A DNA stretch of 64,000 nucleotides, taken from assembly GCA_026936335.1 (NCBI GenBank), contig JAPMXV010000040.1, positions 74,501 through 138,500 on the forward strand. The letters are read 5' to 3'. The position numbers and the translations under genes were made by a program. Shown piece by piece: positions 23,644 to 34,494 of the stretch (its first letter is position 1; each line of letters starts with the position of its first letter). The notes beneath the pieces were generated by a model. The model did no database searches. It had not been told where the DNA came from and worked only from the letters and a program-made list of their open reading frames with translations. Origin of the DNA: Mantamonas sphyraenae. Taxonomy: Eukaryota > CRuMs > Mantamonadidae.

Positions 23644-26480
23644 TCACGCCTCGTCTTCGGAATCCGACGCGTCAAAGTCGTCAAAGTTGACCTGCTTCTG
23701 CTGGTAGAGCATGTTGGACAGGTTGTCGTTGCGGTTTGCCTTGCGCTTCTTGGCCTGCATGGCCTTGCGCATGCGCGAGCGGTAGGGCACATCCATGAGC
23801 GCGTCTGCCTCGGTGTTCACGCTGCCGCCTCCGCCAGAGGAGAACGAGGACATGGATGGGGCAGACTGTGCAGAAGCATAGGACTGTGCAGAAGCATAGG
23901 AATAGGAAGGAGCAGCCATCGCCTCCTCCAGGACATCCTCGTCATCCTCGTCGCTTACGCTGCCGTACCCGTCGGCGAGCTGCTCCTGCTGCTGGGCCAT
24001 GCGCAGGCCGGCGTCAAACATGTTTGTCTTCTTGACCCACTTCTTGGCAAACTTGGCCTGCGAGGGCTTGTGATACACGTTGCGTGCCATGAGGCGTGCG
24101 TTGGCGTGCTGATACTCGCGAGCACGTTCGTAGTCGCCACCCTGGGCAAGATTGGCTGCCTGTTGGGCCACAGCCATGCCCAGGATGCGAAAGTCGGCCT
24201 CCTTCTCTGCCTCCGAACGCTTGTTCGTCACTGATTGCGTCTTTGTGATCACACGGATCATCTTGGCGCCGTCCAGTTTCACATAGCGGATCTGCACCTG
24301 GAATGGCAGCTCCTTGAGCTCGGGCTCCGTGTCCACGTTGCCGTTGCTGCTGCTGGCGGTGTCTGCGTCTGCACCCGTGGTGTCCGTGGTGGTGGTGGTG
24401 GTCGTGGTCGTGCTGTCGCCGCTGCTGCTGCTGTTTCCTGCGCCCGTGTTGCCTCCCAGCGCTTTCGATGGCTTATCCTCGTCCTCCGGATCCTGCACTT
24501 TGACGTCGTCATCTTCGTCATTGGGCAAAGCTTCCATAGCTTGAGGCGGCTTGGGCGGATGCATCATCTCGCCACGGCCGCTGACATCCGTGTAGCCGTC
24601 GTTGTTGCCGCCGAACCAGGTGCTCGGGTGCAACAGGTCGACGTGGGGTTGCGGAGCCACCTCGTCCTCATCCTCACCACCATCCGCCTCAAGGACGATT
24701 TCGGGCTCGGGTTCGGGCTCCTTCTTGGACTTGGGGAAGCGCACCTTGTCGCGGCGCACCGCATACTCGAGCGCAATGTCGGTGCCGACAGAAACGTTGC
24801 CGATGTTGCGATAGGCCTTGTTGCCGCTGACATTGGCCTCGTTGCGGAAGGCCATGCGCTTGTGGAGGAGGAAGGTGACCTCGCAGTTGGTGGCCACAAT
24901 GTTGTTCTTGAGCAGGTTGCTGAACTGGCTCTCCAGTGTCAACGGGTTCACCTTGTCCACCTTGCCACCTGTGATGTCACACACATTGCCCAGCTGCTCC
25001 AGACGACACTCTTCGCCCTCAATCGATACCACAGACACAGACACACCGTTGTCCTTTGCGTAGTTGGCCACGTCCACGAAAAACTCGTCCACTGCATCCA
25101 TGGCCGAGCCCTTGAGTCCCTCCATCGCACCCACGCCCACGTTGGACAGACCATCCGTGCACAACACAATGCGTGAGCCAGACTGACCTGCAGCCACAGC
25201 CATGGACACCGCAAGCACAAGGGCAGGACCCAACGCAGTGGCTCCGCTCGGCTCCAGGCCAAACAGACGCTTCTGCAGCTGTGCATGCGCATCCTTGACG
25301 TTGTTCTCCACGCTCACGCCTGCTCCAATCTGTTTCAATGCCTCGTAGTCGTTCAGCTTGTCGCCAGCCACAGTGATAGCTGTGTCGCTGCCGTCGCCAA
25401 TGATCTGCACCTTGTTGTCAAAGGTGAGCAGTCCCACCTTCTTGCCCGGGTTCTGTGCCACCAATGCCTCCAGTTGGGCATCCACAGCTGCCTGCACACA
25501 CTCCAGACGCGACACAAAAGTGGTGGAAGGCATGAATCCGGCACCTCCACCTCCAAACTCCGCCTGCAGCCTGGCCATCTCCTCGTCCACTTCCTTCTTG
25601 ATGCGCAGTTCCACACCACTGGGCACCTCTGTCGTGGACACCATCGACCCAGACGTGTCCATCACAAAGAGCACCAGGCCTTCGTCTTCGCCGCTGCTCC
25701 CGTTGGACGAACTCTGCGGCGCTGGCTCCACAATGTAGTCGGTCACCTCGCTCTGGGGCATCTCTGCCTCGTCCAGAAAGACGTCGTTGGTGGTGTCACA
25801 AAACTCACACTTCCACGTCTGCTCGCCCATCTCGCCCTCAATCTTGCTGTGCACGCTCAGCGCAGCGTTGCAGAACTTGCAGTGCACTGCATCGCCCGTC
25901 ATCACAGACGCGTCCGACGCAAGCGTGCCCAAACGGATGCTCACCACGTTTGTGTCGGCTTTGCGGATGTGCATCTGTCGCAGAACCGGCGGCGGCGGCG
26001 GCGGCGGCGATTTCCGTGTCAGCTGGAGAATTCTGTGCTTGAAAAAAAAGGCACCACACAAAAGAGTGGGGTGCAGCCCACACACGCATGCTGAACGCGC
26101 ATCGTTGCACGTATGCATGTGTGCGTGTGTGTGTGTGTGCTTGTGGCTGTGTGTGACAAACTCACGTGGCGCCTCTTGGACTTCTCCTTGCGCTTTGGCA
26201 GCCCAACCATTGGGCTTGCGCCAAACAACCCTCCTAGCACGTCGCCGATGCGCGTGGTGATAGAACTGGCGCTGGCCTGCGAGTTGGTCCCCTCATTGGC
26301 GAGCATCCCCATGCCCGGTCCGTCGCTTAGCTGGCGCTCCAGCTCCACAGCCTCCTCCTTGGTGGCCCGTTCAAAGACCTCGTCGAGGTCGCAGTCAAAG
26401 TCGTCTTCAGAGACGCTTTCCATGCTCGACGCGCTGTCGTAGCCGTCATCCACGTATGCAAAGTTGCTAGCAAAATCCAT
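23644..26480 (-). CDS. von Willebrand factor A domain protein with a zinc-finger-like motif
   Basis: Two exons: 26480-26166, then about 26037 or 26022 down to 23644 (902 or 897 residues). Two in-phase acceptors, TTTCAAG and CTCCAG, are possible. Exon 1 is acidic. Exon 2 opens with a proline run, then a zinc-finger-like unit with CKFC and CEFC pairs about 30 residues apart. A vWA domain follows, with the MIDAS motif DTSGSM and later CTDGLSN, so metal-dependent ligand binding is likely. The C-terminal third contains a Ser/Thr run, a helical region that may pack on the vWA domain, a doubled YASAQS unit and a basic/acidic tail. The arrangement resembles the vWA part of circularly-permuted-Ras proteins, but no GTPase is present. 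Function is unknown. Confidence 0.85.
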
Positions 26481-26665
26481 GTTTGCTCAAAAGGGTTTTT
26501 ATGTGTGTGTTGGCGCAGTGTCGGGACGTTTTGAATCCGAACGAACGCAAACCAAGATATTTCCAATGAAACCACAAACACACCCACACACACACACACA
26601 ACTGAGGCAACCACGGGAATCATCTTTTCGACGCTTATGTGTACATTTTTGTCGAACCCAACCAA

Positions 26666-27577
26666 TTACATGGCCTTGGCCTTGATCTTGGTGCCGTCCA
26701 GGAGGATGGCCTTGCCACCGGTGGGCTGGCACAGCACAGAGCTGCAGTTGCCGCACAGGACCACGGTCTGGGCGTGGCTGAACACGGTGGTGAGCTGGCG
26801 GCAGCCAACGCACTTGGCATCCAGGAACTGGCTGTTGGGCGACTGCACCAGGCGCTTAAGCTTGTGCTTGCCTTGCTCCTCTTCCTCGGACGGGTTCAGC
26901 AGATCAGAATACAGCTGTAGAGGATGCATCATCACACAGAGTCAGTCACCTGCGCATCCAATTCCTCTTCCCATCCATGCCTCTGTCCCCCCGTGCCCTC
27001 TTCTCGTATGCCGAGCAGGGCGTCCAGACGCCGTGTGCAGCGAGGGCATTTTTTCAGCGAAGCGCATGTTTGCCACATGCCCTCTGCCTCCCTCGTGCCA
27101 CACACACGCACACACGCGCCATTCCACACATGCCACATGCATGCCACTCGCCATGCACATCTCCATGCGGGTGTGCGGGATTCCACAGGGCCTCTGGGTC
27201 GTACAGTGGGTGCGTGCAGAGGGACAAAGGCCAACATGCACTTTCGCCTGTTCGCCAGCCCTCGTTTCACGCCTCCCACACCACCCACAGGCCACTGTGC
27301 ACACTCGCACACCCTCCGCTGCACACATGCACACTGTCCCTCCTGCATGTGCCTGTGCTTGTGTCCTCACATGGCGCGTGCGACGCTGCAAGGGCTGGAA
27401 CTCTTCCGCGAAAATGCAGCTCAGAGCATTTTTCCACATCCCCCCCCGCAGCTCGCGCCGCCCCTCTCGCGTCCATGCTACGCAACACAAGCACGTCACA
27501 CGCAAATGGGCACATGTGTGCACAGTGCACCGGGTCCTGGTCTCTCGGTTCTCATCATGCGTGTCACATACCGGCAT
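26666..27577 (-). CDS. RPS27: 40S ribosomal protein eS27
   Basis: Coding exon 1 is only six bases (27577-27572, Met-Pro). A 657-nt intron (GTATGT donor, CTACAG acceptor) follows, then exon 2 (26914-26666). The product has 84 residues, the usual family length. The join gives [15 protein letters not shown], aligning with the universal MPLxxDLLxPS start. [16 protein letters not shown], the zinc ribbon (CVGC then CGNC), [11 protein letters not shown] and [10 protein letters not shown] are near-identical to other eS27 proteins. It is a small-subunit ribosomal protein. The alternative is an unspliced start at an ATG pair just upstream of exon 2 (26932), but that gives a non-conserved N-terminus. 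It diverges from the sedolisin gene. Confidence 0.95.
26915..27571 (-). other. Long first intron of RPS27
   Basis: At 657 nt this intron is about three times longer than any other in the window. It is C/A-rich on the plus strand, without a convincing open frame. One copy of a box-C-like sequence (ATGATGA) occurs near 27552-27558, with no well-placed box D. I see no RNA gene in it. Confidence 0.7.
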
Positions 27578-27645
27578 AATTCAGTAGTTGTTTTCGATAG
27601 CCGAGCCAGCGCACGCCGCGCCAACCCACATCAACCACACTGCAA
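27578..27645. promoter_or_regulatory. Divergent promoter gap, RPS27 / sedolisin
   Basis: 68 bp separate the two start codons, so the strong ribosomal-protein promoter must be within this gap, in the adjacent coding sequence or in the RPS27 intron. Confidence 0.35.
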
Positions 27646-30186
27646 ATGCGCACTGCCCACGTGATTGCACTTGCAACAATTGCTTTTTGCCTGGTGGCCT
27701 GCGTGACAGCACAGCCCAAGGTCATGAAAGCTGGCGAGCGTTTGCCAGTGCCCAAGCACTACTCGCGCGGCTCGCGCGTCCAGGAAGGCCACACCGTCGA
27801 CCTCATCCTCGCCCTGCCCCTGCGCAACACCGATGAGTTCACGGATAGGTTTTGGAAGGTCAGCGACCCATCGCACCCGAGCTACGGCCAGTATCTTTCG
27901 GTGGAACAGTTGCGCACTGCCTACGGCGCCGCCCAGGAGCACATTGACGCCACCCAGCGCTGGTGTGACAAGCATGCCATGGCCTGCAAAGTGGGCCAGC
28001 ACCACGACACCGTGTCTGTGTCCATGCTGGCCACCGAGGCCGAGCGCCAGTTTGCCGTGGAATTGCACGAGTGGAAGGACACCCAGCGTGGCGACACGCG
28101 CATCATGGCTGACCGCCACCACTCTCTGCCCGACGAACTGTCCTTTGTCACCCACGTCGGTGGCCTCCACGAGTTCCACCACATCAACATGAAGCCCGTG
28201 AGCAAGCCAACCGCATTTGCGTGGACGGCTGCCCACAACGCCCTCCACCCTGCCGGACTTCCCATCTCCTACCGTACCGACGTCAGCCCCCAACAGCTGA
28301 CTGCCCAGGCGGCCACTGTCCTCGGTGACAATCCCATCAACAAGACAACCATTGTGGTGGGCACCCACAGCTCCCTCAACTCCTACTTCTTTGTCTTCTT
28401 TGCCTGTGCCGACGGTTCCAAGGCCCAACGCGACACCAACAACCGCTTCTGCTACGGAAAGGCCAAGGACAACGACACCACCGCCTTTGTGTCCTCCCTG
28501 ACCCTCTTTGTTGATGTTGTCTCCCACCAGGGCCTCAGCGCCTCAACGGCGCCCCAGACCTTTGACCTCACCGACCCTGCCCTGGGAACCTTTACCTCGT
28601 TGGGCAACTTCACTGTCGTGGCCCTGCGCCTCCGTGGCCTCATCAGCTACCAGCCCAACACTGTGCGTGTGGTCACCACCCTCAGCGACGGCTCCAACTG
28701 GGCGCCCACCTCGACGCAGATCACCCCAGAGGCGTACACCACTCTGGACAACCTTCACGAGATCTACCGCATCCCTCGCCGTGCCCAGGCCAAGCAGGCC
28801 GCCTCTGTGCAGGCCTTTGCCTCCTTCACCCTCACCGCAGGCATTGCCCCGTCCGACATCAGCACTTTTGAGCGACTCATGGACGTGGACATCGAAGATC
28901 TGGCCCAGACCAAGGGACACAACGCGTTTGATCCCAACAACCCTCAACAGACCCTGGACCTGGAGGCTTCCCTCGACTCGCAGACCATGCTCTCGGTGGG
29001 TCGCGGCGTCGACACCTGGTACATCCTCAGCAACGGGTACATGGTGGAGTACATCACCAAGGTTCTGGGCTTTACCGACGCCCACACGCCGCTTGTGCAC
29101 AGCATCAGCTACGGTGCGGAGGAGCACTATCTGGACGCCAGCAGCAAGCAGTTCCTGGACGATCGTCTGAAGATGCTCGGCCTCAAGGGTGTCACTGTCT
29201 TTGCCTCCTCGGGTGACGACGGTGTGGGAGGCAACTCCAACAACTGCACCCGCTTCAAGGCATCGTACCCTGCCACGTCGCCGTATGTGACGTCCGTGGG
29301 TGCCACCATGCGCACCAAGGACACACGCAGCTTCTGCTCGTCGGGCTTCATCGGCAGCGTTGTTTCCATGCTCGAGTGCACCTCTGTCGGCGAGCGTGTG
29401 TGCAGCACAGAGACAGGTGGCATCATCACAAGTGGTGGCGGCTTCTCCGACGCATGGACCATCAACGAGGCTCCGTACCAGCGTGATGCCGTGGCCAACT
29501 TTTTCGAACGCGCCGCACTCAACGGCCAGCTGCCCGACGGGAGCAGGTACAACGCAAACGGCCGTGGCTTCCCGGACATGGCCATGCTGGGTCACAACTT
29601 TGTGATTGTGGGCGCCGGACAGACCACTCTGGTGGACGGCACATCCGCGTCCAGCCCGGCCACTGCTGCCATGTTTGCCATCATCAACGACCGCCGCCTG
29701 GCCTCGGGCATGCCTGCCCTGGGTTTCCTCAACCCTTTCCTGTACCAAGCGGCTGCACGCCACCCAGAGTCGTTTACAGACATCACCTCGGGCAACAACA
29801 AGTGTGCTCGCTATGGCAAGGCCTGCTGCCAACAGGGGTTCTATGCCACCGTTGGATGGGATCCGGCGACGGGATTGGGCACTCCCAACTTCCCGTCCCT
29901 GTTTGCACTGGCCATGGACCCGCAAGGCCCCAACGGCTTCACCAACAGCTTTGTGGACATGGCCACCACAGGTGCGCAGGGCCCAACCGGTCCCCAGGGT
30001 CCCGCTGGCATGGATGCCACCACACCCAACGGTTCTGCCATGAGCCCCGTCGAGCAGGTTCTCCTCTATGTCGCTCTGGGCCTGTCTGCCCTCGTGGCCG
30101 TCGCCGTCGTCGTCATCTATGTGCGCTCGCGCAACGAAAACAGCGTCGAGGCCAGCAACGGCGCACGCTACAGCCATCTGGGATAA
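27646..30186 (+). CDS. Membrane-anchored sedolisin (S53) serine-carboxyl peptidase, TPP1-like
   Basis: A single exon of 846 residues. An N-terminal signal peptide (hydrophobic core about 5-20) is followed by a pro-kumamolisin activation domain (DPSHPSYGQYLSVEQL) and the S53 catalytic domain. The catalytic triad is visible as E440 and D444 in LDLEASLDS and S667 in GTSASSPA, with the oxyanion Asp D524 in SSGDDG. Family members are acid-active endopeptidases or tripeptidyl-peptidases of lysosomes or the secretory path. A short collagen-like linker (GAQGPTGPQGPAG) then leads to one transmembrane helix (about 803-825) and a short cytosolic tail. The TM tail is unusual for TPP1. Its start is 68 bp from the divergent RPS27 start. 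Confidence 0.93.
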   Translation: MRTAHVIALATIAFCLVACVTAQPKVMKAGERLPVPKHYSRGSRVQEGHTVDLILALPLRNTDEFTDRFWKVSDPSHPSYGQYLSVEQLRTAYGAAQEHIDATQRWCDKHAMACKVGQHHDTVSVSMLATEAERQFAVELHEWKDTQRGDTRIMADRHHSLPDELSFVTHVGGLHEFHHINMKPVSKPTAFAWTAAHNALHPAGLPISYRTDVSPQQLTAQAATVLGDNPINKTTIVVGTHSSLNSYFFVFFACADGSKAQRDTNNRFCYGKAKDNDTTAFVSSLTLFVDVVSHQGLSASTAPQTFDLTDPALGTFTSLGNFTVVALRLRGLISYQPNTVRVVTTLSDGSNWAPTSTQITPEAYTTLDNLHEIYRIPRRAQAKQAASVQAFASFTLTAGIAPSDISTFERLMDVDIEDLAQTKGHNAFDPNNPQQTLDLEASLDSQTMLSVGRGVDTWYILSNGYMVEYITKVLGFTDAHTPLVHSISYGAEEHYLDASSKQFLDDRLKMLGLKGVTVFASSGDDGVGGNSNNCTRFKASYPATSPYVTSVGATMRTKDTRSFCSSGFIGSVVSMLECTSVGERVCSTETGGIITSGGGFSDAWTINEAPYQRDAVANFFERAALNGQLPDGSRYNANGRGFPDMAMLGHNFVIVGAGQTTLVDGTSASSPATAAMFAIINDRRLASGMPALGFLNPFLYQAAARHPESFTDITSGNNKCARYGKACCQQGFYATVGWDPATGLGTPNFPSLFALAMDPQGPNGFTNSFVDMATTGAQGPTGPQGPAGMDATTPNGSAMSPVEQVLLYVALGLSALVAVAVVVIYVRSRNENSVEASNGARYSHLG

Positions 30187-30241
30187 GTGTCGCGTCAAGC
30201 AGAACAATGTGCAGACACACGCACCCACCAAATGAATGAGT

Positions 30242-31524
30242 TCATGTGCGCGATCCCTTGCGTTGCCTTGCAAAGTCCAGAAAGTCTTGGGCGTGGCCCT
30301 TCTTGCGATGGTTGCTGCTGCTGCTGCTGCTGTTGCTGCTTCCACTGCTCTGCTTCTGCTTTCGACTGCGTTTGCGTGCGCCACTTCGCCCTCTGTTCCA
30401 ATCTTGGTCGTCGTCATCGTCGTCGTCCTCAAAGTCGTCGGGCACCACAAACCCGTCCAGCGAGTCCTCTGCCATCCCCATGTCAAAGTCGGCGTCCCCG
30501 TCCAGGTCGTCAATCACAAACGTATCGTCCGCGTCCTCGTCATCCTCATCGTACAGCTGTACGCGCTTGCGTTTGCGCTGGCTGCGTCGCCGCGGGCGTG
30601 GAGGTCGACTCACAGAAGCTGACGATGACGACAGCTCCTCCTTCTCCTCCTCTTCATCATCGTCCACCAGAATGGGGCGTGCCAATGTTCTTGTGCTGCT
30701 TGTCACACTGCCTCCTCCACGCTGTGCACTCACAACTGGTCCGTCGTGTGTGGCCTCTTCCATTGCCACCATCTCCTGCACCTCGGCTGTATCCATCCTC
30801 TCCAACACCAGAGAGTCATCCTTTGCTTCCTCTTCCTTCTCATCTTCCTCCCCTTCCTCCTCTTCCCCATCAGTCTCATCATCCGCCTGCGGGGGCTGTC
30901 CTTCGTCGAACAAAAGCGAATCCAGGTCCAACTCGGCGCTTTGGAACCGTGCCAGCGGCTTACGTTCCTGTTGGGCCTCAAATCGCTGCCTGGCTTGCAG
31001 TTCTCGCTTCTGTCTCAGCGACAGGACAGGGGAGATGGGCGGTGGCGACACAGGACGGCGTCGACCCAGAGCGCGATTGATCACCACGAAGCGGTATCGG
31101 GAACCCTTGAGGGAAAACACGTCGCCATGGCGCAGACGTGCATCATTGCCTTGTTCCACACGCTGTGGAGTGTCCAAACGCCCCTGCAGAAACACATGCA
31201 CAGGCGCCTTTGAGTTTGCACTCTGCACAGCAAGGACGGCGGTGTGAGCGAAGTTGTGAGCAACAAGCGCCGATTGTGAGGGATACAAGGGTTCACACGC
31301 ACCAATTTTGCAATGCAGAGGGTGTCTGTGTGTTCTTCTTGCAGCTGAATGTGGCGGCGAGGCACTGTGGCATCGCGAGGCAGACCCAGACGGTGCAGGA
31401 CATGACGACCGAGAAAAACCGTGGCAGCCTGGAGGGCGTAGTGATCGGCATGCTTGAGAGCATTGTCCATCCACAAATCGAGGTCACACACAGAGTCTGG
31501 CACGGGCACGACACGCAGGGACAT
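30242..31524 (-). CDS. FHA-domain protein with long acidic, nuclear-type tail
   Basis: Two exons (31524-31303 and 31222-30242) give 400 residues. The 80-nt intron has GTGCGT and GTGCAG ends. Joining completes a forkhead-associated fold: TVFLGRHVLHRLGLP, VPRRHIQL, then APVHVFLQGR and LRHGDVFSLKGSRYRFVV. FHA domains bind phosphothreonine peptides. The usual Ser of the SRxH motif is replaced by Pro here, which may weaken phosphate contact. The remaining 260 residues are Asp/Glu/Ser-rich with a basic block (RPRRRSQRKRKR), consistent with a nuclear or chromatin role by analogy with other FHA proteins. It is 56 bp from the divergent kelch gene and 55 bp from the convergent sedolisin stop. Confidence 0.83.
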
Positions 31525-31580
31525 GGGCAGATGAATGCGGCAGCGCTTGCAACAGGACGTCGGGTTTCAGGTGGTCGAGG
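31525..31580. promoter_or_regulatory. Divergent promoter gap, FHA / kelch genes
   Basis: Only 56 bp separate the two start codons. No core-promoter motif is obvious. Confidence 0.35.
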
Positions 31581-33105
31581 ATGAGCAGTAGCCACGGGGA
31601 ACAACAGGACGAGGGTGCGGTGGTGAGTGCAGAGCTTGTGTGGAGCCATGTGGTGGCGTCTGGAGATGCACCAGCACCACGGATGGGCCACTCCAGCTTT
31701 GTGGTGCTGCACGGGGAAACCAGCTTCACGCTGGTTGGCAGCACCACCACCACGGGCGAATCCCCTGCTCAACAGCGGGTGCAAGATGAAACAGAGCAGG
31801 GTGCAAGCAGCAGTGGCAGTGCTGGCAAAGGACAGGACAGCGACAAGGTGGAGGACGAGGGCGAGGCAATCGACCAAGGATTCACGCTCTTCGGCTTTGC
31901 AGGCGCGGACGGCGAAAATGTGCTGGCCGACATGTACATGTTTGACGCAGGTGGGTGTGCATGGACACAGTGTGAGGGTGGTACAAGCCGACGCAGATTC
32001 GGAGGCTGGCAAGGGGTGAAGACACGCATGAGACCGTGGGCACGCGTGTGAAGGGCGAAAGGGCGCGCTCGCTGACACTGATGGAGTTTGACGTGTGGCG
32101 GACCGTTAGAGGAAGGCACGTGGAGCAAGGTGGACACAGTGGGCACGAGCCCAGACGGACGCTACGAGCAACGCATGTGTGTGTTGCCCATGGATACGGC
32201 CAATGAGGACGACAAGGGACGGCTTCTTCTGTTTGGAGGCGCAAGCAAAGAGAAACCGCTGGCCGATCTGCACGAACTGGATCTTCGTACGTTGGGGGAG
32301 GTGGTGTGGCCAACCACGTCCAACCAGGCACCCAAAGCTGACACACGATGTATACGCATTCAACCACTGGACCCACTGGACCCACACAGAGGAATTCCGA
32401 TGGACACAGGTTCTGAGTGGGGAGGAGGAGGCAGCGCCGGAAGCGAGGGTGTTGCACACGTTTGAGTGTGTGCCATGGGCAGAACGGTGTCTTGTGCTGG
32501 GCGGGTCGAGCACAGGAGACACACCAGTGGACGATGCACAGGGGATGCACTCGCTGGACTACATTCAGAGCAAATGGGAGACGGTGGAGTGCACGGGCAC
32601 CTCGCCCTTCCCTCGTTTTGGTCACGCCTCATGTGTGCGCAGACAGAACAAGGATGTGCTTGTGTTTGGCGGCAGTGTGGGTGGAGGCAACATGGCGGAC
32701 ACACTTGTGTATGTTCTGGACGTGGAAACTCACAGTTGGAGCACTCTGGAGGTCACCGGAGACGCCCCATCGCCTCGTTTTGGCCACTCCATGCTGCTCA
32801 CCCATGACGAACAGTATGTGATTGTATTGGGTGGTGCCACAATGCAGGGCATGTGTGAGGATGTCCATGTGCTCGACCTCCACGCAGCTGCTTGGTTGCC
32901 ATCCACCCACATTCAACAACGAGGCGATGTGCCTGCTGCTCGTCTGGACTCGGGACTGGCCTGGGTCCATCATGCAGATGGTGTCCTTGCCCTCTTTGGC
33001 GGCCTCACTGCACAGGGCATTGGGAACGATCTCAGCGTGGCTCGCTTCCGCGTCGTTTCCAGCACAGACCAGCAGGGAGAGGATTTGGATGCACAGGACA
33101 CGTAG
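31581..33105 (+). CDS. Kelch-repeat beta-propeller protein
   Basis: Three exons (31581-31950, 32110-32286, 32390-33105) give 420 residues. Introns are GTGGGT...GTTAG and GTACGT...CACACAG. The second acceptor was chosen because it alone restores phase and continues a normal kelch blade (LHELDLQEFRWTQV). About six kelch units are visible, for example APAPRMGHSSFVV, RLLLFGGASKEKPLADLHEL, FPRFGHASCV, DVLVFGGSV and SPRFGHSMLL, each with the GG and W/Y spacing of the family. Such propellers are protein-interaction scaffolds. No extra domain (BTB, F-box) is present, so the partner is unknown. It converges on the NECAB-like gene with 40 bp between stops. Confidence 0.88.
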
Positions 33106-33145
33106 TTTGGGGTGGTGGAGTAGTGGGCACAATGGAAGTTGGAAA

Positions 33146-34442
33146 TCACAGTTTCATTGTGTCGTGGTCGGCCGCCGCGGCTTGCTTGGCAATGCCTGCA
33201 CGGAACCACTGTGTGGGCACTGTGGTGTGTTTGATATCCGCCGGCTGCTCGAGAAAGTCGAGCAGCTCACGTTGGAAGCGCTTGTAGGCGTCGCTGCGGT
33301 AGTGATCGTTGAGGGCAAACTCGGATTCCCACAACGAGTACAGATGGAAGGAACCCGGCAAGTCGTCGGCATCCTCTTGGTTGACACAGTTGTATGTGCA
33401 ATCTTCATCCACATCCAGGGCCAGGATGTACCGCTGCAGGGTCTTGTTGAACCCGGCCACTGCACGCACATTGACGTTGAATTCCCACACCACCAACGTG
33501 GACATGGAGTCGTCCACCAAGCCCTGAACCGCATCTCCAGACACATCCAACTGCTCCAGAAATTCCGACTGCACACGCTTGGCAATCGGCGTCACCACCT
33601 GCGCTTCCACAACTTGCGACATCTTGCTCAGGCGCTCCAGCTGCTCCTCCAGCTGCAACACACCCATGTGGCCCGTCTTGTTTGCCAGATCCTGCCCATG
33701 CGTGCGTGTGTGCGAGTCCACAGACGCCTCTTCCTCCTCCTCGGGCGCCGAACGGCCCAGCTTGCGCTTCGTGCGCTTCTCCTGCTCCGACAGACCTGCC
33801 TGCAGCGGCTGGAACAGGTGCTCGATCTGACGTGTCGCCTCACGGAAGTAGAATCGCGTACGGTATTGCTCGTTGTATGTTTGTTGCGTGTAGTCCTGTG
33901 TGTGGTGTGTGGGGCGCCTCCCCGCTGATGTCAGCCCAAGCCGCTCCCCTCCCAAATTTGTGACTAGCACACAAAGAGCCCAAGCACACGCCACATGCAC
34001 CCAACCGGCACATACAGCACACCTACCTTGTGTGTTTCGTTCAATGCCTTCATGATGCTCTGGTGCGTGTCTGCAAATGCGCCGTACAACGACGAGAAGC
34101 GCTCAAAGTCCTCCATGAAGTAGCTCAGCAGTTCCGACGTGGAGATCGTCCCGTCTCCGTCCGTGTCGATGTACGAAAACAGCTTGAGCATCTCGTCTTC
34201 GGTGAGCAGACCGTCCGAGAAGTACTCTGCAAACTCCTCCTGGCTCAGCGAGCCATCGTCTGCGGGTGCGGGAGGGGCAAGCGTGTGAGGACACGGAACG
34301 CCGCAAAGCAACAAAGTGGGAAGGCACACGCACCATTCTTGTCGGCTCGGCGGAAGATATCCTGGAACAAAGCCTCGCCAGCCTGTTTGTCGACAGTGGA
34401 TGTGGATGCGGAGGACGACGACGACGACGACGATGACGACAT
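33146..34442 (-). CDS. NECAB-like EF-hand protein with C-terminal ABM-type domain
   Basis: Three exons (34442-34334, 34259-34027, 33895-33146) give 363 residues. Donors are GTGCGT and GTAGGT, acceptors CCGCAG and CACACAG, and all phases agree. A poly-Ser start leads to EF-hand 1 (DKNDDGSLSQEE, formed across the first splice) and EF-hand 2 (DTDGDGTISTSE). A coiled coil follows, then a C-terminal antibiotic-biosynthesis-monooxygenase-like domain (WEFNVNVRAVAGFNKTLQRY, LYSLWESEFALNDHYRS, LLDFLEQP). This order is that of animal NECAB proteins, which are calcium-binding neuronal adaptors. Its role in a protist is unknown. Both EF loops keep acidic positions 1, 3, 5 and 12. Confidence 0.88.
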
Positions 34443-34494
34443 GGTCGGAGACAAGGCGGAAGGGTTGCGGCAGGGGGGGCAACACAGGGGGGCG
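34443..34494. promoter_or_regulatory. Divergent promoter gap, NECAB-like / RPP21
   Basis: 52 bp between start codons, the shortest divergent spacer in the window. Confidence 0.35.

Noticed and set aside
27400-27560. C/D-box snoRNA in the RPS27 intron
   Set aside because: One box-C-like ATGATGA and a CTGA about 130 nt away exist, but spacing is too long and no terminal stem pairs.
32338-32389. Kelch exon 3 starting at 32338 (LTHDVYAFN)
   Set aside because: It breaks the reading phase with the GTACGT donor and duplicates a blade strand. The CACACAG acceptor at 32389 fits phase and repeat length.
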